Of a stretch of 50,687 bases of DNA, positions 41,084-50,687 are shown in pieces. The position numbers were made by a program, and so were the translations under genes. The DNA lies in assembly GCF_000208925.1 (NCBI RefSeq), contig NW_001914945.1, positions 1 to 50,687 of the forward strand. Direction: 5' to 3'. Below the pieces are notes generated by a model. The model made no database searches, was not told the DNA's origin, and worked only from the letters and a program-made list of their open reading frames with translations. The first letter of the stretch is position 1. The number at the start of each line of letters is the position of its first letter. Source of the DNA: Entamoeba histolytica HM-1:IMSS (lineage: Eukaryota > Evosea > Mastigamoebida > Endamoebidae).

Positions 41084-41488
41084 TTATTGGGAGACTTCTT
41101 GTTTCTTAATTCTAGCTTCAGCATTAAGAACTCTAATATTAAGAATCTTAGCTCTTTGGATAATTTCTTGTCTCTTTTTAGCAGAAACAGCATGTGAAAT
41201 TTCAGCAGCATACTTTCTGTTTTGCATCATAATCATTTCAAGATCAGTTGTATTACGAACTGGGAATTTATAAAGTCCACATGGAAGCATATTTCTAGTT
41301 GCTTTAGCACTTCCATATCCAATCTTTGGAAGAAGATTAGTTCCCTTGAATTTTCTTCTTAATCTATTATCAATACCTCTTGGAACTCTCCAGGATGCTT
41401 TAACACGGAGGAATCTGTTAGAATCAAATCTCTTAAAGTGTCCTGTATATTTCTTGACAATCTTTGGTTTTGTGACTGGTCCAACCAT
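41084..41488 (-). CDS. Ribosomal protein eL32
   Basis: A 134-residue protein of normal length, start ATG at 41488. It begins MVGPVTKPKIVKKYTGHFKR with FDSNRFLRVKASWRVPRGID (the family motif RH.SDR...V..SWRKPRGID), RLRRKFKGTNLLPKIGYGSA, TRNMLPCGLYKF, and a basic helical C-terminus with EISHAVSAKKRQEIIQRAKI. It belongs to the 60S subunit and lies near the exit side by family knowledge. Both a GAACT element and an AGGGTT element (overlapping as AGAACTAGGGTTG on the minus strand) lie 25-35 nt upstream, a compact promoter for a highly expressed gene. Confidence 0.95.
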   Translation of the reverse strand: MVGPVTKPKIVKKYTGHFKRFDSNRFLRVKASWRVPRGIDNRLRRKFKGTNLLPKIGYGSAKATRNMLPCGLYKFPVRNTTDLEMIMMQNRKYAAEISHAVSAKKRQEIIQRAKILNIRVLNAEARIKKQEVSQ

Positions 41489-41705
41489 CTGCAACACAGA
41501 TTGACTTCTTTCAACCCTAGTTCTTAATTTTCCTAAAAGTTTTAGTTTTTTTCTATTTTCTTTTTAAAAAAATATTTTTTTTTATTTTTTTCTGTTTTTT
41601 CTTTTTTTTCATATTTGTTATATATAACATCTATTAAATAAAAAATCAATAATTGATTGAGTTAGAAAACAAAAAAAAAGAAACTTGAAAAATGGAAGAT
41701 TAAAT
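41489..41705. other. Divergent intergenic region
   Basis: 217 bases between eL32 and the PH-domain gene with long T runs near 41571-41600. It carries the eL32 promoter sites. No gene. Confidence 0.5.
41513..41523 (-). promoter_or_regulatory. Overlapping GAACT and AGGGTT elements of eL32
   Basis: Minus strand GAACTAGGGTT (plus strand 41513-41523). It contains the 10-mer AACTAGGGTT also present in the H2B promoter (7685-7694). Confidence 0.5.
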
Positions 41706-43416
41706 ATGCAGAATGTTAGTGTTGCTCAACTTATGCCATGTGAATATGAATCATGGGGAACAAAAGAAGGTGGTGGATATAAAAATTGGAAAAAAAGATA
41801 CTTTGTTTTAAAAGATAAAAAATTATGGTATTTTGATAATAAAGATTCAGTAAGTGCAAAAGGATGTATTGAGTTAAATGTTGATGCACATGTAGAAGAT
41901 GCGTCTGATGAGTTTAAAGGAAAGTGTGTATTAGCAATTAATTCAAAAGATAAAAAAGGAGATAGGAGATATCTCATTGAGGTTGATAACCCATCAACAC
42001 TTATTGATTTTATTAAACATATCGAAAACTCAATTCATCCTGAAAGTACTAAAAAGTCTTATCTTGATTCATTAAAAACAAAGGGTATACCTGAAAGTAT
42101 TATGTCGCCTAAAATTCAAACACCAATGGCATCTTCTCCATCATCAAATAATAATGACGACCTTCTTATTAAACCAAAGAAAGTACCATTAGGAATGAAT
42201 CCTCTGCAAATGGCAATGGCTGGAGAAATGAAAAAAACTATTGGAGCACCAGATGCTTCTGTTCCTATTAGTTATTTATCTAATAGTCCTAATTCATCAA
42301 GTAATCAACTGCCACCAGTACCACCAGTAAATCCAGGAAGAAAAGCTCTTTCACAAAAAACAAATCCATTAGTAGAAGAGAACAGAGAAAAACAACAAGC
42401 ATTATTGAGAGAAGGAGATTCTGATGTTATTTATGTAAATAGACAATTACCAAGTTATCTTGGAAGAAATAATATAAATCCAACGAGAGAATATTTTACA
42501 TTTTTAACAGGTGATAAATCAAAAGTATTAGATTATTGGATCTCATCTGTCCCTTCACAAATTAAACTTGAAAAGAATAAAACAATAAACTATGTAATGT
42601 CTGTTGCAAGTGACTGTGATTATGTGACTTATAAAGTGAGTGGTCCACAAGAAAATATGGGACTAGGAATTGCTGATTTCTTTAGTCTTGTAGAATCTGC
42701 TTCTGATGGAATTGACAAAATGAATTTGTATGGAAGTAAAATATGTCCAGAACGTATTGGGTCTTATATTCAACTTTGCTCTTCTGAAAATGCAATTGAA
42801 GGGGGGTATATTTTCTGTGGAGATTTATTATCTTCTGAAGCATTTAACATGATTGATTCTGGAAATGCATTAATTGTATTAAACCAATTTGAAAAAGAAT
42901 GTAGTAATATTAAAATTATTACTTCAGTTGAAAAAGATATGAGTTCAGTTGAACCTCAATTTACTCGTTTTACATTTGATATTTATGGTAAGAATACTGC
43001 CTCTAAAATTGAAGTTATTAAATCTGTATTAACAAAGTTTGGTTGTGGTGATAAAGGTGATCAGTTAATGGCAGTTTTCCAGTCTTTTGATAGTGATTGT
43101 TCATTGTCTGTATCTTTACTTTTAACGCCAAATGATTTAGCACAGTTTGTTTTTCATATAACTTTTATTATAAGTAATGAATTTACCAAATAGAATATCT
43201 ATAATTATTAACAATCCAAAAGCTGTCCAAGTAAGTGTCTTCTTAGGATTAGATGAAAATAAAAATCTTCAAATTCATAATGAATTAGTTTCTTTATATG
43301 GACCACCAAAAGCAGTTGAATGTGTGTTAATAATGGATGGTTTCAAAATGGGAATTTATAAACAAAAACTATTGGTGAATGTGATTTATGATATTGGTTG
43401 TGAAAGTTCAGAATAA
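41706..43416 (+). CDS. PH-domain protein with novel C-terminal region, one intron
   Basis: The first ATG of the frame is 41706. Exon 1 is 41706-43144, the intron is 43145-43193 (49 nt, GTTTGT...AAATAG), and exon 2 is 43194-43416, giving 553 residues. Residues about 11-110 are a PH domain (CEYESWGTKEGGGYKNWKKR, then LWYFDNKDS) whose basic loop resembles that of the neighbouring PH kinase. A Ser/Pro/Asn linker (about 115-225) has PPVPPVNPGRK. Residues about 235-553 form a mixed alpha/beta region that I do not recognise; it includes REYFTFLTGDKSKVLDYWIS, GNALIVLNQFEKECSN and, in exon 2, ISIIINNPKAVQVSVFLGL. The intron is required, because the unspliced frame stops within six codons of a frame switch. 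A membrane-targeted role through phosphoinositides is likely. Confidence 0.88.
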
Positions 43417-43869
43417 AGAAATTTCATTTTTCAAATCACAAATTTTTGTTTTTTATTTTTTAACTAAAAAGAGAAGTCTATTTATAGAACCAGTACTATA
43501 GTTTTATATTAATATTATTTATTATATTAACAAAAAAAAAGGGTTTCCAGAAAAGAGAAAAAAAAAGAAAAAGAAGTGAACAAAAATTCAAGTTGTCTTC
43601 GTTATTCTTGTAAAAATAATAATAAATGAATAATACATGATGAAAATGTCACGATAAATAAGTACATCTATATACTGAAAAAGTAAGAATGAATAAATTT
43701 ATGAAGATAATATAATTTCAGAATATAATTAAAACATGATATAGACAAGAAAAAGAATGAAGATTCTTTTTAATGATTTTCTGTAAAAAGAGAAAAATAG
43801 GAAAACCTAATTGGGGATATTTAAGATGACAATAAGATCTTAAGTGATCAAAACTGTATTTTAAATACA
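43417..43869. other. Intergenic region and H2A promoter
   Basis: 453 bases with a purine-rich run (about 43530-43585) that includes AAAGGGTTTCC (AGGGTT core 43540-43545). A TATTTTAAATA TATA-like sequence ends just before the H2A ATG. No gene. Confidence 0.5.
43540..43545 (+). promoter_or_regulatory. AGGGTT element upstream of H2A
   Basis: AGGGTT in an AAAGGGTTT context, about 325 nt upstream of the H2A ATG. It is the weakest member of the set because of the distance. Confidence 0.25.
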
Positions 43870-44349
43870 ATGGACGCTACCAAAGAAAAAGAAGTTACTC
43901 CCGTCGTTGAAAAGAAAGCTACTGAAAAAAAATCAGTAGAAAAGAAACCAAAGAAAGTTACTGAAAAGAAAGTAAAATCACGTGATGATGAAGGAAGAAA
44001 AAATACTCTTTCTAAGAAATCAGGTTTACAATTCCCAGTTGCTCGTATTCATGCTGCTCTTAAAAAAGGAAGATATGGAGAACATATTAATAAAATGGCA
44101 TCAGTTTATTTAACAGCTGTTATTGAATATCTTGTTGCAGAAGTTTTAGAACTTGCAGGTGGACAAGCAAAAGATTTCCATAAAACAAGAATTACTCCAA
44201 GACATATTCAACTTGCAGTTCGATCAGATCTTGAATTAAATGATCTTCTTAAAGATGTTACTATTTCATATGGTGGAGTATTCCCTAATGTTCCTACTGC
44301 TGTTAATTCAAAAGGAAAGAAGAAACCAGCTCAATCTCAAGTAGTTTAA
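43870..44349 (+). CDS. Histone H2A, divergent with long N-terminal tail
   Basis: A 159-residue protein against about 130 for standard H2A. Residues 1-45 form an unusual Lys/Glu/Val-rich extension with EKK repeats ([20 protein letters not shown]). The core is typical: [20 protein letters not shown] (like SxRAGLQFPVGRxHRxLRKG), [40 protein letters not shown] and [20 protein letters not shown]. The last segment differs from the standard IAGGGVLPNI. Where most H2As have LLP, the tail ends KKPAQSQVV. The SQVV end resembles the SQ phospho-site of H2A.X (SQ-acidic-hydrophobic) but lacks the acidic residue. The acidic patch residues Glu-Glu-Leu (ELAG...ELND) are largely kept. Confidence 0.95.
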   Translation: MDATKEKEVTPVVEKKATEKKSVEKKPKKVTEKKVKSRDDEGRKNTLSKKSGLQFPVARIHAALKKGRYGEHINKMASVYLTAVIEYLVAEVLELAGGQAKDFHKTRITPRHIQLAVRSDLELNDLLKDVTISYGGVFPNVPTAVNSKGKKKPAQSQVV

Positions 44350-44508
44350 GGAGGAATATTTTTAAACTTGGTTGTTGTTTTTCTTCATAGAATTTAGTTT
44401 CTTTATTTTAAAGTTATAATTAAATATCATTTTAACTATTTTAATAAGTCAATTGAATTAAAAGAATTTGAAATAAATCAATTTGTTTATTTTTATTATC
44501 AATTTGTA
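44350..44508. other. Short convergent intergenic region
   Basis: 159 bases between the 3' ends of H2A and PI3K. A/T-rich, no gene. Confidence 0.5.
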
Positions 44509-47500
44509 TTATTTATAATGAACGAAATCATGAATCATATCGTTTAATGTTTGTGATTTAGCTTCTAAACATTCATAAATTAATTGTCTAAATGCTTCTT
44601 TTGCTTCATCATCTTTTTTATCAAACATAAAAGTATCTCTCATATATTCAATATCTTTTTCATGTTGTAATTCTGGTATGCCGTAGCAAGCATTAATCTA
44701 AATAAGTAAATAAATAAAGACCCTTGTTTTCTAATACATGCAAATGCTCTAAGACAAAGATCTTCAAATATTCCAAATTGAGTTGATCCTTTACCACCCA
44801 TAACATGTGCAAAATGTTGAGTAAATTTAAATGGTGTTCTTTCTCTTTTAACTCCAAATTTTGATTTAAAATGTCCAAGAAAATGTCCAAAATCAATATG
44901 AAAGAATCTACCATCTCTACGAATCATTACATTATCACTATGTCTATCTCCAACTCCTAAAATATATGTTGCTACACAATATCCTGCACATGAATAAGTA
45001 AAATTCTCTACAGCTTGTTCAAATGTAACTTTACTCTCTTTCCTTGAACATTGTTTCTTTAACCATTTAGTTAATAAATCTTCTTTACAAACTCTTAATG
45101 TACCTTGACCACCTTCATCTGCAATAATTTTTCCATATGTTTCAGAGTCTTGAACTAATTCTAACATTCCTATTTCATTTCCTGTAGCAGTACAATGGTA
45201 TGGTAACATTCTTAAATCTAATCCTGCTGATTTCCAAATATTATTCATTAATTGAAGCATTTGTAAAGTCAAAACATCTTGTCTAAGATCATCACCAACT
45301 TTTTGTATAACCATAATATTATCTCCTAATGGATCTACATTTTCTAATACCAACATAAGTGGTTTCTTTTTACTACTAAATACATTTCCAGTATTTGGAA
45401 TTGGTTTTTTTATTCTAAATCGTGAATCTAATGGTAATGACATTTCTTCAGGATATTTTAATTTTGCCAATGAATCTTTAAGTAATTGTTTTTGTTCTTC
45501 TTTTGTTTCTAATTGTTTTACTTTATTAGCAATAACAACTAACTGATTTTGAAATGTTACTTCATTATATAGTTCAGTTCTATAATCTTCACATCCATTT
45601 AAAAATGCCTCTAATAATACTCCATATCGTTCAGTTACTCTATTATCATGCATTTCAGCTTTTAAAAACCAAAAGAATTGATGTCCAATAATATTTTTAT
45701 TTCTTAATGCTCTTCTAAGTAAAAAATATGCTAAATTACTTTGATGGTGTAATTCAAATTTTAATGCTTGAACAAGTTGTGGAAGAAAATTAACTAATTC
45801 ATAATCTTTCATTGCATCTAAACATTTTAAAGCAAATAACCTTACTTGTTCATCTGGAAATCTAAAGTCTAATAATTCTAATGCATGTGTTGGTTCAAGT
45901 AATGGCCATTTATTTAATAATCTATGTAATTCTAATACTTCACTTTGTTGAGTAAAATCAACAGCAGAAACTAACCTCGCTAATGACCCAGGTTTTGTTT
46001 TTTCAACTAAATACCTATACTTCCATAATAATCTACAATTTTCTTGACTAAGTACTGTTAATGGATCAGCTTCAACAGCTTCTTTAAATCTTTTAGTATC
46101 ACTTACTTCTAGTTTTTGTGATGTATTTATTGGAACATTCATTTCTTCTTCAGTTCCAATAAAAGTATCCATTTTAATTGGTTTATCAAATTCAATAACA
46201 CAATAATGTAATTTACATGTTTCAGGTGATGTGTTTTCACAACACATCATAATAGGATTTGGTTCAGTTCTTTCCCACATTCCAACTTTAAATAATCCTT
46301 TCATAAAATATTTATGGTGATCAACTAATTTACAATTAATAGTTGCTAAACAAATGTCTTTTTTATTAATTTCATTAATACTAATACCAACAGGTAACTC
46401 AGTCATATATAATGAAATTGTCATTTTTGTTTCTTTAGGAAGAGAAGATAACAGCGTTTCAAAACTAACATTAAATGGTTCTTTTAATATTAATTTTCCA
46501 TCATTGACTTGAAAAACATTAGTATATTTTTCTTTTTCTAAACAACGAATACCGTAATGTAAAGATAATACAAAATATGCTCTAAATGAAGTAATTGAAA
46601 TAGTTTCTTTTTTATCTTCTTTTTTAATAGTTTTTAAATATTTAATATTTTCAATTGAAATAATTTGAATAGAAAATTGAATTTGAGCAACACGTTGAGA
46701 TAAGTCATTTGTATTTTTTTGTAATTTATTCCAATAATCATTTCCCACAAAAGTATTAAATTGTTTTACAAATAATATTTTTTCTTTATCAAACATATAC
46801 TGATACATATTTTTTCTATTGAACAATACGACATCAATATTTTGATTTAGTCTAACACATTTTCTAATATAATCAAAATCACTAAGAATATATTCTATTT
46901 TATCATTATTACTATATAGTAAATTATTTATTTATTTATTATTTATTTTATAAAACAAACTATGGTATTAAAAACTCATTTGAACCTCTAACTTTTAATA
47001 CAAAATCTGATGGTTTCGAATTTTTATCGAATATTTTTGGTTTCATAGTATATAACTTAGTAAATAAATTATTAATAACTTTTGCAATTGTATCTGTAGG
47101 TTTTTGAACAATAGTTTTCATTGACATGTCAACTCCATATCTTCCATTAATTTTTAATTCTATACAACTTGTTGGAATCGGTGGTTCAGATTCAACATAA
47201 ACATATTCATTTTCTTCATAAATCTTTTTTGCGTCTTGTTGTGATTGAATGTCATTACCAAATTTATCAATAACATCACTTTCAAATAGAACTATTTTTT
47301 CTTGAAGAATACGTGCTAAAGTTGCTCTAAAATCACGACATTCATCTGTGTTTGCTTTTAATACTAAAAGAAATTCATTTCCAATACAATCAAATGTTAT
47401 TTTATTTGATTCAAGAAAATTAAGAAAAATATTAATTGGTTTATAATTAGTACATTGTTCAACCTTAACTAATGTGAATGTTGGCCAATACCCATATGAA

Positions 47501-47837
47501 CTACAATATATACAAAATTTAGATTCAAAGCTGAACGGTTAGATATTTATTCATAATGTATATCTCCTTATACATTCAATAGAAATTAAACAAACAAAGG
47601 TTCTGAACATCTGTCAAAATAATATGGTTGATGGTTTAAACAAAAATAATATTTTTCTGTTGTTTTCTTTGGGTCATAATAAAAATTTATTATTTGTTGT
47701 GGTGTGTTTATTGGTGTAAATGTTTTTCCTTCATTTTCTACAATTACTCGAATAGCAGGAATGTTTTTCATTAGTAAAGACGTAGTCCCAGTAACTCTTG
47801 GAACTGAAAATGTTGTTCTTGTCAAACGACTACGCAT
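44509..47837 (-). CDS. Class I PI3-kinase catalytic subunit, two introns, one-base frame break near the 3' end
   Basis: Exon 1 is 47596-47837, intron 1 is 47501-47595 (95 nt), exon 2 is 46961-47500, intron 2 is 46912-46960 (49 nt) and exon 3 is 44509-46911. The ATG at 47837 opens the gene. Residues 1-80 resemble an adaptor-binding start. Residues about 190-300 are a Ras-binding domain (SDFVLKVRGSNEFLIP, IRKCVRLNQNIDVVLF). A C2 domain follows (about 320-530). The PIK helical domain is about 535-720 (WPLLEPTHALELLDFRFPDE), and the kinase domain about 780-1061 has VIQKVGDDLRQD, CVATYILGVGDRHSDN and FFHIDFGHFLG. At 44682/44683 one base is missing: the frame runs LMLA and then garbles and stops at 44640, whereas in the next frame GIPELQHEKDIEYMRDTF continues to a TAA at 44509. 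With the base the product would be about 1061 residues. The break may be a sequencing error or a true mutation. It makes PI(3,4,5)P3 and drives phagocytosis and motility in amoebae. Confidence 0.9.
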
Positions 47838-48283
47838 ATTGAATTAATGGAGTTTTATTATTCAAAAACTACCTTTTAATAAAAAAAAAAAAAAAAAAAG
47901 AATCATTGAAAATTATTCTTATTAAAAATATGGAAAATTCATTAGATTTTTTAATTCTATTCTTCTTATTTAAAAATTTATGAAAATTGAATTTTGAAAA
48001 ATTCGTTACGATTTTCTTGTTATTTGTATTACAACAAAATCTCTTAGTAAAGACTTTTATTGTACTTTCAGAATATTTTAAGGATAAAAGTTTATATGTT
48101 TTACTAATCAATTATTATTGAAGATATTTTTATTGGTTGATCTTTTTTTAGGTTTAGTAATGTTTTTATTTTAAAAAAATATTTTTCTTGTATTGGTGTG
48201 TTATTAATAACATTATAATAATAAAAAACATTTTTTTTTGAATTAAAAAATGGAACTTTAAAAAACCAATTTGTGTTATTTTA
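47838..48283. other. Divergent intergenic region
   Basis: 446 bases between PI3K and the papain-fold gene. It has a run of 19 A at 47881-47899. A minus frame at 47869-48111 is a by-product of A/T runs. The GAACT of the next gene sits at 48253-48257. Confidence 0.5.
48253..48257 (+). promoter_or_regulatory. GAAC-type core promoter element
   Basis: GAACT 27-31 nt upstream of the ATG of the papain-fold membrane protein. Confidence 0.45.
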
Positions 48284-49732
48284 ATGGATTTATTTGAATC
48301 TTCAAAGATTCCTTTAGTTATATTATGGATTATTCTTATTGTAATTGAAATTGGAATATTTGCAGTTTCTATGACTTCTTACTTCATACTAAAAGATCAA
48401 GTTCAAAAATTATCAGAGTATGAAACTGTATTTATTAGATATCCATCTATTTATGTCTTACCAACAATTCAAGAGTCAATTCCTTATCAAACAAATTCTT
48501 TCCCATATTGCCCCTCTTCTTTCGAAGCACCACTAGCTTTTATGTCAATGAGTTTATTACATTTTATGCATTTAAAAGGAAAGTATTATTATAAAGATAA
48601 TGATAAAACATTCCTTAATGGAAACGATTATTCATTTGATTGCCACTCATTTATGAAACAAGTAGAAAAATATTGTACTTCTCCTGAAAGAAATAATACA
48701 AATCAATGCAAAGAATATCTTCGAGAACCTACAAGTAGTATTGGTCCATTAATACAATACATGCTTTGTGAAAGTTCTTCGGAATGTCCCCCTGATGTTA
48801 TTGAATCTCATAAACTATTTCTTAAATTCCTTCACCAAAATAAAACACTAACTGGAGTCGAAGTATCTGGCAGAATGGGAATAAATGCCACTCTACTTGT
48901 AAGTGAAGCAAAGAGATTTATGACCATTTATCATCAACCAGTATTATTGACGTTTGATGACTTTGTTGATCGTACTATCATTTCTTCTTCTCTAAGAAAA
49001 GATAATGATCATTCTATTCAATGTGCTTACAATGTTACCCAAAAGTGTTATTACCAAGATACTCCAATTAGAACGTTTGATGGATATTATCATGATTCTA
49101 ATATCCTTTATTCAACTGGTAAGTTAAAGAGTGTTGTTGTTGTTGGATGGGATGACAATTATCCTATCCCAAGAACAAATGATAAAGGTGCATTATTTGT
49201 CCGAGATGAAGGTGCTACGACAGGACATAGTTTAGAATATTATGTTGATGATATTCAATCATCAGGTAATGTACTTAATGCAAACGATGACTTTGAGAGA
49301 TGTGGTAACATTCATTCATTCCTTCATTGGAATGATACTAGTCCATTACATTTAAATAAAACAAATTATTTGAAGTATATGTATGAATATCCTGAAGGTA
49401 TTAATGAAAATACATATAATACTTTTACTTATTATATTACTAATAGGACTAGCAGAAACCGTGAAGGATTAATGTCTATTAATATGAAAGCAGTTAATGA
49501 TAAAACTACTATTTATTTCCAAATGAATGGAGTTACTGATTCCTTAATGGAACAAGCTTTTTATGAGGAAGTAGATGACTCAACAAAGCATAATTGTGGT
49601 TATTATGCAATTGGATATAATACAATTCAACGCTATTTTACCTCTCATTATGACACACAAACAAACCCTGTTGGGTTTTCATTTATTCATCTCAAATGGC
49701 CTGATTCTTCATGTGAACTTATAAGAGAATAA
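48284..49732 (+). CDS. Type II membrane, papain-fold (C1-like) protein without catalytic residues
   Basis: A 482-residue protein. Residues 9-30 are an uncleaved signal anchor (VILWIILIVIEIGIFAVSM), giving a type II topology like the EhCP-C family. The papain core starts at PYCPSSFEAPLAFMSMSLL. Where C1 proteases have C-G-S-C-W the protein has Cys76-Pro-Ser-Ser79-Phe, so Ser79 replaces the catalytic Cys. The His region (normally HAV...VGY) reads K282-SVVVV-G288-W, so Lys replaces His. The N-S-W-G region reads VRDEG (Asp308 in place of Asn). Cys-rich lid segments (CTSPERNN..CKEY, LCESSSECPP) and many N-glycosylation sequons fit an exported domain, and the C-terminal 150 residues form a further domain of unknown fold. 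It probably acts as a surface or lysosomal binding protein, not as a protease. This reading is by eye alignment. Confidence 0.75.
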   Translation: MDLFESSKIPLVILWIILIVIEIGIFAVSMTSYFILKDQVQKLSEYETVFIRYPSIYVLPTIQESIPYQTNSFPYCPSSFEAPLAFMSMSLLHFMHLKGKYYYKDNDKTFLNGNDYSFDCHSFMKQVEKYCTSPERNNTNQCKEYLREPTSSIGPLIQYMLCESSSECPPDVIESHKLFLKFLHQNKTLTGVEVSGRMGINATLLVSEAKRFMTIYHQPVLLTFDDFVDRTIISSSLRKDNDHSIQCAYNVTQKCYYQDTPIRTFDGYYHDSNILYSTGKLKSVVVVGWDDNYPIPRTNDKGALFVRDEGATTGHSLEYYVDDIQSSGNVLNANDDFERCGNIHSFLHWNDTSPLHLNKTNYLKYMYEYPEGINENTYNTFTYYITNRTSRNREGLMSINMKAVNDKTTIYFQMNGVTDSLMEQAFYEEVDDSTKHNCGYYAIGYNTIQRYFTSHYDTQTNPVGFSFIHLKWPDSSCELIRE

Positions 49733-50161
49733 ACTGATTTTATTATTAACAACTTTAGTTTTGTTTTCATATATCTTTTTACACAATGAAAAAATATTTA
49801 ATTAGTCTTTCATTATATTCACCAAAAAACTTTCTCTCAAAACAGACTTTTTTCAATAATTGTGTCTTACATATCAATTGCATTATTAACTATAAAACAT
49901 AAAATAATAACAGTTTTGTGATTATATGATAAATAAAAGAATAAAATGAACAAAAGTTGCATGAAAAAGAAACAAAAAATAGAAGGTTTGAAAAAGAGTA
50001 TAACAAATTAGGTTGTTGTAGACAGGAAATAATGAAAAAAAAGATGATATACAAAGTCAAAATAGTCTTGTTAAGTTAGGAAATAGACTTAAAAACATTT
50101 TTGGTAAAAATGGAATATAAACAACATATTGTATAAATTGATAAATTACAAATGAAATTGT
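49733..50161. other. Convergent intergenic region
   Basis: 429 A/T-rich bases with no credible frame, between the 3' ends of the papain-fold gene and the last gene. Confidence 0.5.
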
Positions 50162-50687
50162 TTAGAACAGTTCTATTCCAGCATTATTAACCACTATAAA
50201 TAAATCATATCCTTTGCCGTTTGTTGAAAACTTCTTTTCCAATCCTTTCTTAGGAATGGCAAACATAATAAATCCGCAACTCTTACAAGAATATATCTTT
50301 GCACTTTTACCAGAAGATGGTAGTCTAATTAGGTGAATATTTTAATTAAGCAAATAAAATACAAAAAAAAAGAATAAACAAACACATTCATAACGTTCAA
50401 AAGATTCTTCATTCCCACAACATTCTTTTGTTTTACTCCAACCCATTTCATAAATATTGCATCATACGATGATTTTTCTTTCATTGTTTCTAAAAAGATT
50501 CTACACCCATTATGACGATTAGGACAACATTCTTTACCATCTGCTTCACATCTACAATTTCTAACTAATTCTTCATCAATGGGTTGGGTTAAAACTATAT
50601 CAACAATTCCACATAAACAATGGAAATGTCTTAATTTATCATTACCACTGAAAATTGATGGAATTGGATTCTTTTCAAAATACTTTA
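50162..50687 (-). CDS. Cys-rich protein, 5' part beyond the window, one intron
   Basis: The gene is open at the right edge, so its start is not seen. The visible exon is 50384-50687, the intron is 50325-50383 (59 nt, GTTTGT...AATTAG), and the last exon is 50162-50324, ending in TAA at 50162-50164. At least 155 residues are visible. The visible part has CLCGIVDIVLTQP, NCRCEADGKECCPNRHNGC (a dense Cys/His cluster likely to bind zinc), a helix RIFLETMKEKSSYDAIFMKW, and IYSCKSCGFIMFAIPKK (another CxxC pair). The chain ends VVNNAGIELF. The Cys spacing suggests one or two zinc ribbons. I do not recognise the family. Confidence 0.8.

Noticed and set aside
44640..44700. An intron near the PI3K 3' end (TTATTTAG acceptor-like at about 44698)
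   Set aside because: The only upstream GT would leave an intron of about 24 nt, and it would remove the conserved LFIYLFRLML segment. A missing base fits better.
47869..48111. An 80-codon minus frame next to a 19-A run
   Set aside because: It depends on the homopolymer and encodes Lys/Phe repeats with no start context.

Overview
The window looks like nuclear DNA of an amoeba of the genus Entamoeba. It is very AT-rich, with short genes on both strands. Ten introns I could place by reading frame all begin GTTTGT and end TAG (42-95 nt). At least twelve genes carry a GAACT motif 12-40 nt upstream of the ATG, matching the published GAAC core-promoter element. The gene content also fits: divergent H2A and H2B, a mitosomal-type Cpn10, TLDc-family proteins, a membrane-anchored papain-like protein, an I-BAR/WASP-type protein, and an R4-type LINE fragment. 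I cannot fix the species from sequence alone.

Layout. 1-6.3 kb is a decayed zone: a TLDc pseudogene (920-1300), the 3' end of a dead LINE (about 1880-2701), a coiled-coil gene with a frame break (3590-4661) and a C-terminal stub of an Erv41/Erv46 (ERGIC) protein (6115-6303). 6.4-15.5 kb is gene-dense: a secreted Lys-rich protein, H2B, a YKT6-like SNARE, an ARM-repeat (importin-alpha-like) protein, a double MIB/HERC2 protein, an ML lipid-binding protein, a single-pass membrane protein, the YggS/PLPBP PLP-binding protein and a USP-like protein. 15.5-18.1 kb is a gene-free AT desert. 18.1-31.6 kb holds a TcdA/ThiF-like E1 enzyme, a WAML-type Arp2/3 activator, DNAJC21/Jjj1, a PH-CH protein, a second Lys-rich secreted protein, an N-myristoylated TLDc protein, a CBM20 protein, Cpn10, a DUF167 protein and a Pkr1-like V-ATPase assembly factor. 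31.7-38 kb is one uninterrupted RME-8/DNAJC13 gene. 38.1-50.7 kb holds an ENT-type transporter, a PH-AGC (Akt-like) kinase, ribosomal protein eL32, a PH-domain protein, H2A, a class I PI3-kinase with one base missing near its 3' end, a papain-fold protein with no catalytic residues, and a Cys-rich gene cut by the window end.

How they fit together. The strongest functional neighbourhood is phosphoinositide signalling: class I PI3K, an Akt-like PH kinase and another PH protein lie within 8.3 kb, with a PH-CH protein and an I-BAR Arp2/3 activator elsewhere in the window. RME-8, YKT6 and the Pkr1-like factor serve the endomembrane system. eL32 and DNAJC21 serve ribosome production. An element related to the plant telo-box (AGGGTT core) lies upstream of H2B (three copies), H2A, eL32 and DNAJC21, and H2B and eL32 share a perfect 10-mer, AACTAGGGTT. 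I did not find a wholly new multi-gene system. The most promising leads are this shared element, the triple-substituted papain-fold pseudoenzyme, the single-base break in PI3K and the pair of Lys-rich secreted proteins.
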